Shown: positions 7,641-15,289 of the stretch, one piece after another
How positions within the stretch are numbered: position 1 is the first letter of the stretch
Layout of the letters: each line of letters starts with the position of its first letter
Origin: CAZUZD01 sp964624465
GTDB taxonomy: Bacteria > Planctomycetota > Planctomycetia > Isosphaerales > Isosphaeraceae
DNA: 16,597 bases
Direction of reading: 5' to 3'
Assembly (NCBI GenBank): GCA_964624465.1
Contig: CAZUZD010000119.1
Span: forward strand, 1 to 16,597
Position numbers and translations under genes: made by a program
The notes under the pieces: generated by a model
Told to the model about the DNA's origin: nothing
Database searches by the model: none
The model's input: the letters and a program-made list of their open reading frames with translations, nothing else

Positions 7641-7706
7641 TTTTTGGCCGCTCCGTCGAGCTTCGGCGGGTTTCCCCATGCTGGATCGGCAAGGACTTGC
7701 GGGTAG
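7641..7706. repeat. Copy A of an imperfect repeat that follows a tRNA 3' end
   Basis: It contains TTTTTGGCCGCTC (7641-7653), repeated exactly at 7996-8008, and GGATCGGCAAGGACTTGCGG (from 7683), which resembles GGATTCGGCAGGATTTACG (from 8039). The exact 13-mer lies 53 bases from the end of the tRNA fragment. Confidence 0.5.
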
Positions 7707-7745
7707 TGGAGCGGACGGGATCGAACCCTCAACCTCAGCATTGCG
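7706..7745 (-). tRNA. tRNA 3'-end fragment (attachment-site-like remnant)
   Basis: On the minus strand GAGGG-TTCGATC-CCGTC (7730-7714) forms a T-arm with the invariant TTCGATC loop and one stem mismatch. It is followed by an acceptor-like CGCTCCA (7713-7707). Upstream, TGCTG and AGGTT could be the anticodon-stem 3' side and the variable loop. No matching 5' half exists: the sequence before it belongs to the integrase remnant. It is therefore a partial tRNA, of the kind left where an integrase used a tRNA 3' end as its site. The amino acid identity is not certain. Confidence 0.5.
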
Positions 7746-7754
7746 AAACGACCA

Positions 7755-7930
7755 ATCTCGCACCACGGCCTGGACCTGAGGTCCGAGGGAGATGAGCCGT
7801 TCCTTGCCGTGGTGCACGGTGTTGTGGGTGCTCGGCCTGGAGACCCAGAGTTTGCCGGTCGTGTCGAGATCGGCGGTCCGCATGATGCAGACCTCGCCGG
7901 ATCACGCCGGTCAGCAGCGTAGGCCGGAGT
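7755..7930 (-). pseudogene. Tyrosine recombinase/phage integrase remnant
   Basis: Reading minus from about 7898, the frame gives GEVCIMRTADLDTTGKLWV followed by THNTVHHGKERLISLGPQVQ. This matches the stretch of tyrosine integrases from the catalytic Arg box (usually TGARPGE) to just past the HKTxHHGKxR strand. Upstream, an LLTG-like piece is out of frame with GEVC, so box I is shifted by an indel. After VQAVV the frame runs straight into the tRNA fragment, so the HxxR and catalytic Tyr parts are missing. It is a dead fragment of an integrase that once acted near this tRNA locus. Family assignment rests on about 40 residues. Confidence 0.55.
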
Positions 7931-7995
7931 GCGCGAGGTTCCTGCTGCCGTGGGCCAAAACTCCGAATCCGATCCAGAATCGGCTTTCCGGGAAG

Positions 7996-8062
7996 TTTTT
8001 GGCCGCTCTGCCCGGGTCGGGCAGGTATCCGAAGCGAAGGATTCGGCAGGATTTACGTACAG
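7996..8062. repeat. Copy B of the imperfect repeat, directly after tRNA-Arg
   Basis: It shares the exact 13-mer TTTTTGGCCGCTC (7996-8008), here 55 bases from the tRNA-Arg 3' end, plus a diverged block from 8039. The similar spacing from a tRNA end in both copies suggests an old duplication of the integration site. Confidence 0.5.
8008..8024 (-). terminator. Hairpin downstream of tRNA-Arg
   Basis: A perfect 7-bp stem (CTGCCCG/CGGGCAG) with a 3-base loop lies about 40 bases past the tRNA-Arg 3' end in the direction of transcription. No T-tract follows it, so it may be a terminator or a processing structure. Confidence 0.3.
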
Positions 8063-8136
<74 letters not shown>

Positions 8137-8220
8137 ATCGCGATCAGGACAAAGACCATTCGACCGAGATGGGGGGGAAAAGTCAAGGGAGTCGAGCGGT
8201 GACGACGGGTTCGGGGGCGA

Positions 8221-8826
8221 TCAGAGGCGGGCGAAGTTGGCGTACATGGCGAGGCCCAGGCGCTGGCTCTTCTCGGGGTGGAACTGGCAGGCCATGAGGT
8301 TGTCGCGCCAGACGGCGGCGGGGAAGGGGCCGGCGTAGTCGGCGACGGCGGCGATGTCGGCGGGGTCGTCGGCCTGGGCGTGGTAGGAGTGCACGAAGTA
8401 GACGGAGGGGGCCGGGCCCAGGCCCTCGAACAGCGGGCAGGGCCGGACGATCTCCAGCGGGTTCCAGCCCATGTGCGGCACCTTCAGGCCCGGCCGGGCG
8501 GGGAACCGCACGATCCGGCCGCGGAGCAGGCCCAGGCCCTCGTGGCGGCCGTCCTCCTCGCTGACCTCGAAGAGCAGTTGCAGGCCCAGGCAGACGCCCA
8601 GGCAGGGCGTGCCGGCCCGGACGGCGTCGGCGAAGGCAGCGCCCAGGCCGGTGCGGCGGAGCTCGCCGATGGCGTCGGCGAACGCGCCGACGCCGGGCAG
8701 GATCACGTGGCTGGCGTGGCGGATGCGGTCAGGGTCGGAGGTGACCTCTGCCCGCTGGCCGACGGCCTCGAGCGCCTTCTGGACGCTCCGGAGGTTGCCC
8801 ATGCCGTAGTCGATGATCGCGATCAT
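8221..8826 (-). CDS. hisH: Imidazole glycerol phosphate synthase, glutaminase subunit
   Basis: This 201-residue protein has the usual HisH length. It is the class I glutamine amidotransferase that feeds ammonia to HisF, making imidazole glycerol phosphate and AICAR in histidine biosynthesis. MIAIIDYGMGNLRSV at the N-terminus, the oxyanion region LPGVGAF (43-49), the nucleophile elbow GVCLGLQ (Cys79) and FHPEKSQ with His183 and Glu185 complete the catalytic triad. VPHMGWN (117-122) is the usual HisF-contact motif. hisF is not in the window, and the gene is separated from the upstream lipoprotein gene by a strong hairpin, so it probably has its own promoter. The start at ATG 8826 fits the family N-terminus exactly. 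Confidence 0.97.
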   Translation of the reverse strand: MIAIIDYGMGNLRSVQKALEAVGQRAEVTSDPDRIRHASHVILPGVGAFADAIGELRRTGLGAAFADAVRAGTPCLGVCLGLQLLFEVSEEDGRHEGLGLLRGRIVRFPARPGLKVPHMGWNPLEIVRPCPLFEGLGPAPSVYFVHSYHAQADDPADIAAVADYAGPFPAAVWRDNLMACQFHPEKSQRLGLAMYANFARL

Positions 8827-8883
8827 GCCCAGAGGCCCCGGCTGTCAGACTCGTGGTGCGAGCGGACCATGGTAATGAAACAC

Positions 8884-8914
8884 GCCCCCGCACGGCCAGC
8901 CGGCCGTCGGGGGC
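8884..8914 (-). terminator. Strong GC hairpin ending the aroDE-to-lipoprotein transcript
   Basis: GCCCCCG and CGGCC pair across a 4-base loop with their complements, giving a stem of 12-13 pairs with one bulge. It lies 30 bases after the lipoprotein gene stop. On the minus strand GTGTTTCATT follows, a weak T-rich tail. The structure nearly mirrors itself, so it could act in either direction. Confidence 0.6.
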
Positions 8915-8943
8915 AGGGGTTTGCAGCGCCAGGGCCGGCCGGC

Positions 8944-9600
8944 TCAACGAACGGTGGTGTCCGAGCCGATCGAGCCGCGGGCCACGGGCAGCCACCGGCT
9001 GCGAGAGATGTCCACGCGGGACTGGGAGCCGATGGGGTCGTCGCTGGCCGAGCGGCTGGCGCTCGGGAACAGGTCCGAGGCGTCGTCGGTGCGCGAGGAG
9101 CGGGGCGCGGCCGGGGCGTCGAAGTCGTCCTCGGGCATGGGCCGGATCTCGCCGGGGATCTGGGCGAACGGCGTCTTGCGGGCGCTCGAGCGGCCGGCCG
9201 GGGTGGCCCGGGGCGTCGACGAGCCGCGGCGGGGCTCCTCGTCGAGGTCCAGGTCGGCGACGTTGCGGCGGTCGTCGATCGGGCTGGTGTCGGAGACCCG
9301 GGTGCTCTTGAGCCGGGAGGCCAGGGCGGCGCTGTGGGCCTCCTCCTGGACGAGCCGGTCCTCGAGCCGGCGGTTCTCCGACTTGGTGTCGGCCAGCTCC
9401 TTCTGGAGGTCCTGCTTCTCGGCCTCGAGCTGGGTGACGCTGGAGCGAAGCGAGCCGACCATGCCCTGGCGGTACCCGACGCCGCCGGAGTTGGCGCAGC
9501 CCGAGAGGACGGCGAGGCCCGCCAGGACCACGGCGGCCGCGAGCGGCCGGCCGGTCGGGCGGGGGGCGGAGTGGCCAAGGGGATGCGGATGGGCTCGCAT
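8944..9600 (-). CDS. Predicted lipoprotein with coiled-coil segment
   Basis: This 218-residue protein of unknown function has a basic/proline-rich leader, a hydrophobic stretch (about residues 19-33) and a lipobox LSGC with Cys35 as the lipidation site, implying membrane anchoring after export. Residues about 48-95 are a heptad-rich coiled coil (SSVTQLEAEKQDLQKELADT onward), which suggests oligomerisation. The rest is polar, rich in Ser, Arg, Asp and Pro, and looks disordered. It lies 18 bp after the LapA-like gene and is the last gene before a strong hairpin. The start is uncertain: ATG 9600 gives a long n-region, and no Shine-Dalgarno is obvious. I recognise no catalytic domain. Confidence 0.75.
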   Translation of the reverse strand: MRAHPHPLGHSAPRPTGRPLAAAVVLAGLAVLSGCANSGGVGYRQGMVGSLRSSVTQLEAEKQDLQKELADTKSENRRLEDRLVQEEAHSAALASRLKSTRVSDTSPIDDRRNVADLDLDEEPRRGSSTPRATPAGRSSARKTPFAQIPGEIRPMPEDDFDAPAAPRSSRTDDASDLFPSASRSASDDPIGSQSRVDISRSRWLPVARGSIGSDTTVR

Positions 9601-9618
9601 GTTCGAAGCCTACCGCGC

Positions 9619-9993
9619 TCACCAGCGGGCGTCGGGAAAACCCTCGACGGTCTTGGCCGCATAGTCCGACGGCGGCCGATCGTCCGGCAGTTCCTGCACG
9701 GCCGGCGCAGCCGCCGCCACCGGCACGCTCCGTCGATGGCTCAGGGTCAGGACCAGCACCGTCAGCAGGACCGCCACCAGCGCCCCGATCAGGGCGCTGA
9801 AGAGCACGACCAGGCCGATCGGCGCCGTCGGGCTGCCGAGGCCGAACGGCAGGAACACGGTCACGCTCTGGCTGTTCGTGAACATGAACCAGAGCAGGGT
9901 ACCGAGCAGCAGCGCGGCGGTGATCAACCAGCGGTAGATCCAGAAGTTGCGGATCACGCCGACCGACCGGCGCCGCTTGTAGGGACTGGCCAT
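9619..9993 (-). CDS. LapA-like (DUF1049) inner-membrane protein
   Basis: This 124-residue protein has a basic N-terminus (MASPYKRRRS) and two predicted membrane helices, about residues 19-37 and 58-84. Between them is the NSQSVTVFLPFG stretch typical of the lipopolysaccharide assembly protein A domain. A cytoplasmic, proline-containing tail follows. In Enterobacteria LapA works with LapB in regulating LpxC turnover; I see no lapB here, so that role is not assumed. It lies 27 bp after the prepilin peptidase gene and 18 bp before the lipoprotein gene, so all three are probably cotranscribed. Confidence 0.75.
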   Translation of the reverse strand: MASPYKRRRSVGVIRNFWIYRWLITAALLLGTLLWFMFTNSQSVTVFLPFGLGSPTAPIGLVVLFSALIGALVAVLLTVLVLTLSHRRSVPVAAAAPAVQELPDDRPPSDYAAKTVEGFPDARW

Positions 9994-10020
9994 GCCTGCC
10001 TCCTCGACCGGGCGACCGGA

Positions 10021-10956
10021 TCAGCCGCCCAGGAACAGTGCGGCGACCTCGGCCAGCGTACCGAAGAGCTCGCGGGCCCAGCGCCGCCAGATCCAGGGCC
10101 AGCCGAGCAGGAGCGTGACCGCCGCCATGCTCAGATAGGGCCCAAAAGGCATTTCGTGTTCCAGGCCCCGGGTCTTGAGCCGAAACAGCCGCTTGACCAG
10201 GAGCGGGATGCCCTGCCAGAGCGCCTGGGCCAGCCCGAAGAACGGCGCCAGGAAGAAGGTGAGCACCGCGGCCTGCCAGCCCAGGAAGGCGCCGATCATC
10301 GCCAGCAGGGTCACGTCGCCGAAGCCCATCGCCTCCTTGCCGAGCACCAGGCCGGCGCCGATCCGCACGGCCCAGACCACGCCGCCGCCGACGGCCCAGC
10401 CGAGCAGGCCCTGGGCCAGGCCGCCCCAGAACGTCGCCGCCGTCGCCGGCTCGGGGCGGATCCACGGGAACAGGGCCCCGAGCGCCAGGCCCAGCACCAT
10501 GCCGGTGACGGTCACCTCGTCGGGGATGATGTAATAGTCGTAGTCGATGAACGTGGCGGCCGCCAGGAAGGCGATCAGCAGCAGGTGGTAGCCGAGCCTG
10601 GCGAAGTCGTCGGCGTTGAGGATGCCGACCGAGACCAGCCCGACGTCGGTGACGTAGGCCGCGGCGAACAGCAGGCCAACGAGCAGCTCGATCAGGGGGT
10701 AGCGGGCCGAGATCGGCAGGCCGCAGCGACGACACGAGCCGCCCAGCAGCAGCCAGCCCAGCACCGGCACGTTGTCGCGGGCGGCGATCGGGCCCAGGCA
10801 CTTCGGGCAGTGCGAGCCGGGCCAGATCACGCTCTTCTGGAACGGGATGCGATACACGCAGACGTTCACGAAGCTGCCGACCACCGTCCCGAGCAGGAAC
10901 AGCCAGCCGGCGCCGATCAGGTGCAGGGTCCAGGTGGAGGTCAGGTCCAGGTTCAT
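10021..10956 (-). CDS. Type IV prepilin peptidase (A24 family), with N-methyltransferase-type zinc domain
   Basis: This 311-residue polytopic membrane protein cleaves the leader of type IV pilins and type II secretion pseudopilins, and usually methylates the new N-terminus. The N-terminal GSFVNVCVYRIP is followed by a cytoplasmic loop with two CxxC pairs (Cys50/53 and Cys75/78), the zinc-binding feature of bifunctional PilD/GspO. The two catalytic aspartates lie in FIDYDYYIIPDE (Asp138) and GFGD (211-214). At least six hydrophobic segments are visible. The ATG at 10956 overlaps the aroK stop as ATGA, so it is translationally coupled to a shikimate-pathway gene. The substrates must be encoded elsewhere. 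Confidence 0.94.
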   Translation of the reverse strand: MNLDLTSTWTLHLIGAGWLFLLGTVVGSFVNVCVYRIPFQKSVIWPGSHCPKCLGPIAARDNVPVLGWLLLGGSCRRCGLPISARYPLIELLVGLLFAAAYVTDVGLVSVGILNADDFARLGYHLLLIAFLAAATFIDYDYYIIPDEVTVTGMVLGLALGALFPWIRPEPATAATFWGGLAQGLLGWAVGGGVVWAVRIGAGLVLGKEAMGFGDVTLLAMIGAFLGWQAAVLTFFLAPFFGLAQALWQGIPLLVKRLFRLKTRGLEHEMPFGPYLSMAAVTLLLGWPWIWRRWARELFGTLAEVAALFLGG

Positions 10957-11528
10957 CGGCGGGCCCCCCGGCGGAGCGTCCGGGCGTGCAGCCGGGCGGC
11001 AATGACCTCGGCGACCTCGGCCGGGGTGCGATCGGCGGTCTCGATGGCGGCGTCGGCCACCTCGGCATAGAACGGCAAGCGTGCCTCCAGCACGGTGGCG
11101 ATCTCGTCGAGCAGGCCGCGGTCCGTGAGGGCGGGGCGATCGCCGGGATTGGCCGCCAGCCGGGCGGCGAGCACCTCGGGCTCGGCGGTCAGCCAGGCGA
11201 CGAACCCGAACCGCCGCAGCGCCAGCCGGTTCTCGGGTCGCAGGATAGCGCCGCCACCGGTGGCGAGCACGATCCCGGTCCGGGTCGTCAGCTCGGCCAG
11301 GGCTCCGGCCTCGGCGTCGCGGAACGCGGGCTCGCCGTCCTCGGCGAAGACGCGGGCGATCGGGCGGCCGAGCCGGTCCTCGAGCACGCGGTCGGCGTCG
11401 ACGAACTCCAGGCCGAGCCGGTCGGCCAGCAGCCGGCCGACGGTCGACTTGCCGGTGCCCCGGTAGCCGACCAGGGCCACCCCGCGGGGCGGGTCGAGGG
11501 CGGCAGCGGGGGCATCGGGCGTCGGCAC
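10953..11528 (-). CDS. aroK: Shikimate kinase
   Basis: This 191-residue protein phosphorylates shikimate to shikimate-3-phosphate with ATP. The Walker A loop GYRGTGKST is at residues 21-29 and the shikimate-binding aspartates are in VDADRVLE (Asp44, Asp46). FR (69-70) and GGGAI (91-95) line the substrate pocket, and Arg131 (DRPALTD) is in the lid. It lies 54 bp after aroDE, the enzyme that supplies its substrate, and overlaps the prepilin peptidase start by ATGA. The first 15 residues (PTPDAPAAALDPP) are a non-conserved extension, so a later start is possible. Confidence 0.95.
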   Translation of the reverse strand: MPTPDAPAAALDPPRGVALVGYRGTGKSTVGRLLADRLGLEFVDADRVLEDRLGRPIARVFAEDGEPAFRDAEAGALAELTTRTGIVLATGGGAILRPENRLALRRFGFVAWLTAEPEVLAARLAANPGDRPALTDRGLLDEIATVLEARLPFYAEVADAAIETADRTPAEVAEVIAARLHARTLRRGARR

Positions 11529-11582
11529 GGCGGATGATCCGGGAAGGGTGGGGTTCGACCAGGGCGGGGCGGGGCGACCGGC

Positions 11583-13094
11583 TCAGTGGTCCTGGGCGGC
11601 GCTCAGGCGGTTGCGGAGCACCTCGCGCATGAGCTGCTCGGGCGCGGCCTCGCCGGTGTAGTACTGGAACTGGAGGGCGGCCTGGCGGACGAACATGTCG
11701 ATGCCGCTGACGGTGCCGCAACCGTGCTCGCGGGCGAGCTTCAGGAACAGGGTGTTCTCGGGCCGGTACACCGTGTCGAAGGCGAGCATGCCCTCGCGGA
11801 AGGTCGAAGGCGGCACCGGCGAGGAGTCGACGTTGGGGTGCATGCCCACCGGCGTGCCGTTGATGATCACGTCGCAGAGCGTGCTGGCGCGGGCCACCCA
11901 GGGGACCGAGCGGCAGCCGAACTCCTCGGCGAGCTTCGTGGCCTTGTCGTCGCTGCGGCCGCAGACGATCGTGCCCGCCCCGCGCTGGCAGAGGCCGGCG
12001 ACGATCGTGCGGGACACGCCGCCGGTGCCGAGCACCAGCACCTGCTTGTCGAGCAGCACGCTGGTCGAGCTCGACGGGTCGCCGCCCATCGCCTCCTCCA
12101 GGCTGTCCAGGGCGGCCCGCAGGTCGGTGTTGTGGCCGACCAGCGTGCCGTCGGGCTCGCGCAGGACCGTGTTGCAGGCGCCGATCTGCTCGACCGTGCG
12201 GTCGGAGCGGGCCAGCAGCGGCAGGATCGCCTCCTTGTGGGGGATCGTGACGCTCATGCCCCGGATGCCCAGCCAGCTCAGCGCCTCGAGCGAGTCCTTG
12301 AGGGTGCCGTCCGGGATGTGGATCGGCACCAGCACCTTGTTCAGGCCCGCGCTCCGGAAGGCGGCGTTGTGCACGGCCGGGCTCAGGCTATGGCCGATCG
12401 GGTCGCCGATGACGGCGAAGACCTCGGTCTCGGCGTTCAGCTTCTCGTAGTGGTAGTCGCGGCGCAGCTCCTGCATCAGGATCATGCCGGGCGCGAACGT
12501 GCGGTCGGGGTTGAAGCCGGCGTAGGTGAACGGCGACCCGAACTTGGCGCCCAGGACCCGGGTGAAGACGCCCAGGGTGCCCATCGCCAGGCCGATGGTC
12601 GGGATCCTGGTGTTGGAACGCTGGACGAAGTCGAGCATCCGCGACGCCTCGCCGACGGTCTTCGCCACGGCGGCAATCTTGATGATGTCGGGGTCGGCGG
12701 CGAGCATCATCTCGGCCATGTCGTCGAGGTCGGGCAGCTCGCGGAAGTTGTGGATCGAGACGATCCGCTTCGTGTGGCCGAACCGGGGCCGGGACATCTT
12801 CTGGGCGACGTCGAGCTCGAGGTCGACGTAATCGACGCCGGCGACGATCGCCTCGCGGATCAGCCGCTGCCGCTTGTCCTCGTCGCCGCGCCAGAGGCCG
12901 CCGTCGGCGCCGCGGCGGATGGTGAAGACCAGCGGGGTGGGCCGGTCCTTGAGGATCCGCTTCAGGTCGGGATCGCGGCGCAGGCAATCGACCCGCAACT
13001 CGGCGAGCTCGGCGCCCGAGGCGGCCGCGCCATGCCACTCTTCGAGCAACGAGGCGTGACGGCCCCGACCGACGACGACGCAGATCTTGCTCAC
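11583..13094 (-). CDS. aroDE: Bifunctional 3-dehydroquinate dehydratase (type I) / shikimate dehydrogenase
   Basis: This 503-residue fusion catalyses steps 3 and 4 of the shikimate pathway. Residues about 1-215 are type I dehydroquinate dehydratase: ELRVD (32-36), His115 in SIHNF and the Schiff-base Lys139 in IIKIAAVAKT. Residues about 222-503 are shikimate dehydrogenase: GDPIGHSLSPAVHN (230-243) binds shikimate, Lys287 in TIPHK and Asp324 in HNTD are the catalytic pair, and GTGGVSRTI (356-364) starts the NADP-binding fold, with NGTPVGM and DMFVRQAALQF later. The fusion is known from plants, chlamydiae and some planctomycetes. Both active sites look complete. It has a promoter-like TAGAAT about 70 bp upstream and leads the aroK-prepilin peptidase-lapA-like series. 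Confidence 0.96.
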   Translation of the reverse strand: MSKICVVVGRGRHASLLEEWHGAAASGAELAELRVDCLRRDPDLKRILKDRPTPLVFTIRRGADGGLWRGDEDKRQRLIREAIVAGVDYVDLELDVAQKMSRPRFGHTKRIVSIHNFRELPDLDDMAEMMLAADPDIIKIAAVAKTVGEASRMLDFVQRSNTRIPTIGLAMGTLGVFTRVLGAKFGSPFTYAGFNPDRTFAPGMILMQELRRDYHYEKLNAETEVFAVIGDPIGHSLSPAVHNAAFRSAGLNKVLVPIHIPDGTLKDSLEALSWLGIRGMSVTIPHKEAILPLLARSDRTVEQIGACNTVLREPDGTLVGHNTDLRAALDSLEEAMGGDPSSSTSVLLDKQVLVLGTGGVSRTIVAGLCQRGAGTIVCGRSDDKATKLAEEFGCRSVPWVARASTLCDVIINGTPVGMHPNVDSSPVPPSTFREGMLAFDTVYRPENTLFLKLAREHGCGTVSGIDMFVRQAALQFQYYTGEAAPEQLMREVLRNRLSAAQDH

Positions 13095-13162
13095 GGCTGG
13101 CTCGGCACTCGGGGAGAGGTCGGGGGAGCGACTGGACCCCGCGACGGGTTCCGCTGGGGGTC

Positions 13163-13191
13163 ATTCTAAGGACCGGGTCCCGGCCGGCGAA
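13163..13191 (-). promoter_or_regulatory. Candidate sigma-70-type promoter for aroDE
   Basis: On the minus strand TAGAAT (13168-13163) is a good -10 box. TTCGCC (13191-13186), 17 bases upstream, is a weak -35. The predicted start gives a leader of about 60 bases to the aroDE ATG at 13094. Confidence 0.4.
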
Positions 13192-13223
13192 AGGGAGAGC
13201 AGGGGGGCCCGGCCGGCCCGGGG

Positions 13224-15248
13224 TCAGATCCGACCGAACTGCCGCTCCAGCTCGGCCTTGGTGAACACCAGCGCCGTCGGGCGGCCGTGCGGGCAGTGGT
13301 GGGTGTTCGCCGCCAGGTGCCGGCGGGCCAGCAGGGCGTCGATCTCCTCGGGCGTGAGCCGCTGGTTCGCCTTGATCGCGGCCTTGCAGGCGACCATGTT
13401 CAGCACGTCCTCGAGCACGGCGTCGGCGGTGGGCAGGTGGGGGCGGGTGCGGAAGTGCTCGGCCAGGTCGCGCACCAGGCGGTCGGTGGGCACGTGCCGG
13501 AGCATCGCCGGCACGCTGGCCACCAGCACGGTGCCGCCGCCGAACGGCTCGACCTCCAGGCCCAGCCGGGCGAGCACCGCGCGATGCGCCAGCAGTTCGT
13601 CGGCCTCGGCGGCGGTCAGCTCCACCGGGTCGGGCACGAGCAGGCGCTGGGACTCGACGCCGTCGCGCTCGATGCGGGCCTTGAGCTCCTCGTACAGGAT
13701 CCGCTCGTGCAGGGCGTGCTGGTCGATCACGACCATGCCCTCGTCGGTCTCGGCGATCAGATACGTGTTGTGCACCTGGATCGCCCGGGTCGCCGGCGCC
13801 AGCGACGAGGCATCGGCCGGGCTCGGCGGCTCCGAGGCCCCGACGCTCCCGGACGCGGTCCCGGGAACCCCGGCCGCCGGCGGGACCGGGGCGACGGCGG
13901 CCGGCTCGGAGCCGCCGAACTCGTCGAACAGCGGGGCGCCGGGCGGGACGACGGGCGTGGGGGGCAGCGTGAGCGACCACTCGGGCTCGGGCCGGCCGCC
14001 CGACCACTCGGGCTCGGGCCGGCCGCCGGCGTAGCCCGGACGCGGGAACGGCTGGAACGGGCCGCCACCCGGCCGGCTCGCGCCGGTGGAGCCGCCCCCG
14101 AACCACGAGGCCACCTCCTGGCGCTCCACCCGACCGCCCGACAGGCCCGGCCCCGGCGTGAATTCGGCGGGCCGCGCTGTCGGGCCGGTCGACTCGGGGG
14201 CGGTCGGCGGGGCGGGCGCCTCCGCACCGGCGGGGGGAGCCTGGAGCCGGCTGTGCAGGTCGCTGGCCAGGAAGGTCTGCCGCACGGTGGCCAGCAGCTG
14301 CGAGTAGATGCGGTGGCCGTCGCGGAACCGGACCTCGACCTTCGTCGGGTGTACGTTCACGTCGACCTCCTCGGGCGGGAGGTCCAGGAACAGGAACCCG
14401 ACCGGCTGGCGGCCGACCATCAGCAGGCCGCGGTACGCCTCGCTGAGTGCATGGCCCAGCGAGCGGTCGCGGACGTACCGGCCGCCCAGGAACAGGTACT
14501 GGCCCTTGTTCGTCGAGCGGCTCTGGGAGGGATGCGCCACGTAGCCCCAGAGGTGGATCGTCTCGATGCGGCTCTCGACCCAGAGCAGGGCGTCGGCCAG
14601 CTCGGCGCCGAAGAAGGTGCCCACCCGCTCCTTGATGCCGGTGGTGCTGGGCAGGTCGTAGAGCACGCGGCCGCCGGAGCGCATCGTCAGGTGCACCGTC
14701 GGGTGCGCCAGGGCGATGCGGGTGAACATGTCGACGACGTGGCCGGCCTCGGTCGAGTCGCTCTTGAGGAACGTCCGGCGCACGGGGGTGTTGAAGAACA
14801 GGTTGCGGACCTCGATCACCGTGCCGACCGGGCCGGCGGCGTCGCGGATCGGCCCCATCACGCCGCCGTCGATGGCGACCTCCGCGCCCACGTCCGAGTC
14901 GGCCGTGCGGGTCTGGCACCGGACCTTCGAGATCTCGGCGATCGCCGCCAGGGCCTCGCCGCGGAACCCGAGGGTGCGGATCCGGTGCAGGTCGTCGGCC
15001 GTGACCAGCTTGCTGGTGGCGTGCGGCCGGAAGGCCAGCGGCAGGTCGTCGCGGTCGATCCCCTTGCCGTCGTCGGCCACCCGCACCAGGTCCTTGCCCC
15101 CTCGCTCCACCGAGAGCTCGACCCGGGTGGCGCCGGCATCGATGGCGTTCTCCAGCAGCTCCTTGACCACGCTGGCCGGCCGCTCGACCACCTCGCCGGC
15201 GGCGATCTGGTTGACCACGCTGGCCGGCAGCTCGCGAATCACGCCCAT
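13224..15248 (-). CDS. mutL: DNA mismatch repair protein MutL, endonuclease-type
   Basis: This 674-residue protein is the GHKL ATPase that couples MutS mismatch recognition to strand incision. N-terminal motifs are ENAIDAGA (33-40), DDGKGI (59-64) and ATSK then TLGFRGEAL (77-100). VNVHPTKVEVRF ends the transducer domain. A Pro/Gly-rich linker of about 150 residues follows. The C-terminal dimerisation domain has the metal-binding nuclease motif DQHALHERILYE (from about 509), the ACKAAIKAN segment (about 620) and CPHGRP (about 652). These three mark the latent endonuclease class found in bacteria without MutH. The linker holds a 27-bp tandem duplication. A plausible -10 box lies 36 bp upstream. 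Confidence 0.97.
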   Translation of the reverse strand: MGVIRELPASVVNQIAAGEVVERPASVVKELLENAIDAGATRVELSVERGGKDLVRVADDGKGIDRDDLPLAFRPHATSKLVTADDLHRIRTLGFRGEALAAIAEISKVRCQTRTADSDVGAEVAIDGGVMGPIRDAAGPVGTVIEVRNLFFNTPVRRTFLKSDSTEAGHVVDMFTRIALAHPTVHLTMRSGGRVLYDLPSTTGIKERVGTFFGAELADALLWVESRIETIHLWGYVAHPSQSRSTNKGQYLFLGGRYVRDRSLGHALSEAYRGLLMVGRQPVGFLFLDLPPEEVDVNVHPTKVEVRFRDGHRIYSQLLATVRQTFLASDLHSRLQAPPAGAEAPAPPTAPESTGPTARPAEFTPGPGLSGGRVERQEVASWFGGGSTGASRPGGGPFQPFPRPGYAGGRPEPEWSGGRPEPEWSLTLPPTPVVPPGAPLFDEFGGSEPAAVAPVPPAAGVPGTASGSVGASEPPSPADASSLAPATRAIQVHNTYLIAETDEGMVVIDQHALHERILYEELKARIERDGVESQRLLVPDPVELTAAEADELLAHRAVLARLGLEVEPFGGGTVLVASVPAMLRHVPTDRLVRDLAEHFRTRPHLPTADAVLEDVLNMVACKAAIKANQRLTPEEIDALLARRHLAANTHHCPHGRPTALVFTKAELERQFGRI
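13974..14027. repeat. Exact 27-bp tandem duplication inside the mutL linker
   Basis: Two identical, abutting 27-base units (13974-14000 and 14001-14027) encode a nine-residue unit twice, GGRPEPEWSGGRPEPEWS. The repeat length keeps the frame and falls in the disordered linker, so function should not be affected. The units are identical at DNA level, so the duplication is recent. Confidence 0.95.
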
Positions 15249-15283
15249 GGAACCTGCTCCCCCGCCCGAACGGCTCTGTTTCC

Positions 15284-15289
15284 ACTATA
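15284..15289 (-). promoter_or_regulatory. Candidate -10 box for mutL
   Basis: TATAGT on the minus strand (15289-15284) lies 36 bases before the mutL ATG in an otherwise GC-rich divergent intergenic region. A -35 at the right distance is poor (TTCTGT), so this is a partial promoter call. Confidence 0.4.

Larger units (their letters stand above)
7340..8062. other. Gene-poor junction between the accessory locus and tRNA-Arg (about 720 bp)
   Basis: No intact gene is visible. The stretch holds the hairpin after the dioxygenase, a tyrosine-recombinase remnant (about 7755-7930), a tRNA 3'-end fragment (about 7706-7745) and two imperfect copies of a block that follows a tRNA 3' end. The rest (about 7385-7640 and 7935-7990) shows nothing I recognise. 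Confidence 0.5.

Noticed and set aside
7494..7883. A 129-residue minus-strand protein gene
   Set aside because: Only its first 40 or so residues resemble an integrase. The rest reads through a tRNA fragment and intergenic sequence, so it is a remnant and not a gene.
8278..11070. A 930-codon plus-strand open frame
   Set aside because: It lies antisense to hisH, the lipoprotein, the LapA-like gene and the prepilin peptidase. Its translation is low-complexity Gly/Ala/Arg/Gln sequence, an artefact of high-GC codon use.
12388..15285. A 965-codon minus-strand open frame overlapping mutL and aroDE
   Set aside because: It is the alternative frame of two firmly identified genes and gives Arg/Gly/Pro-rich nonsense.
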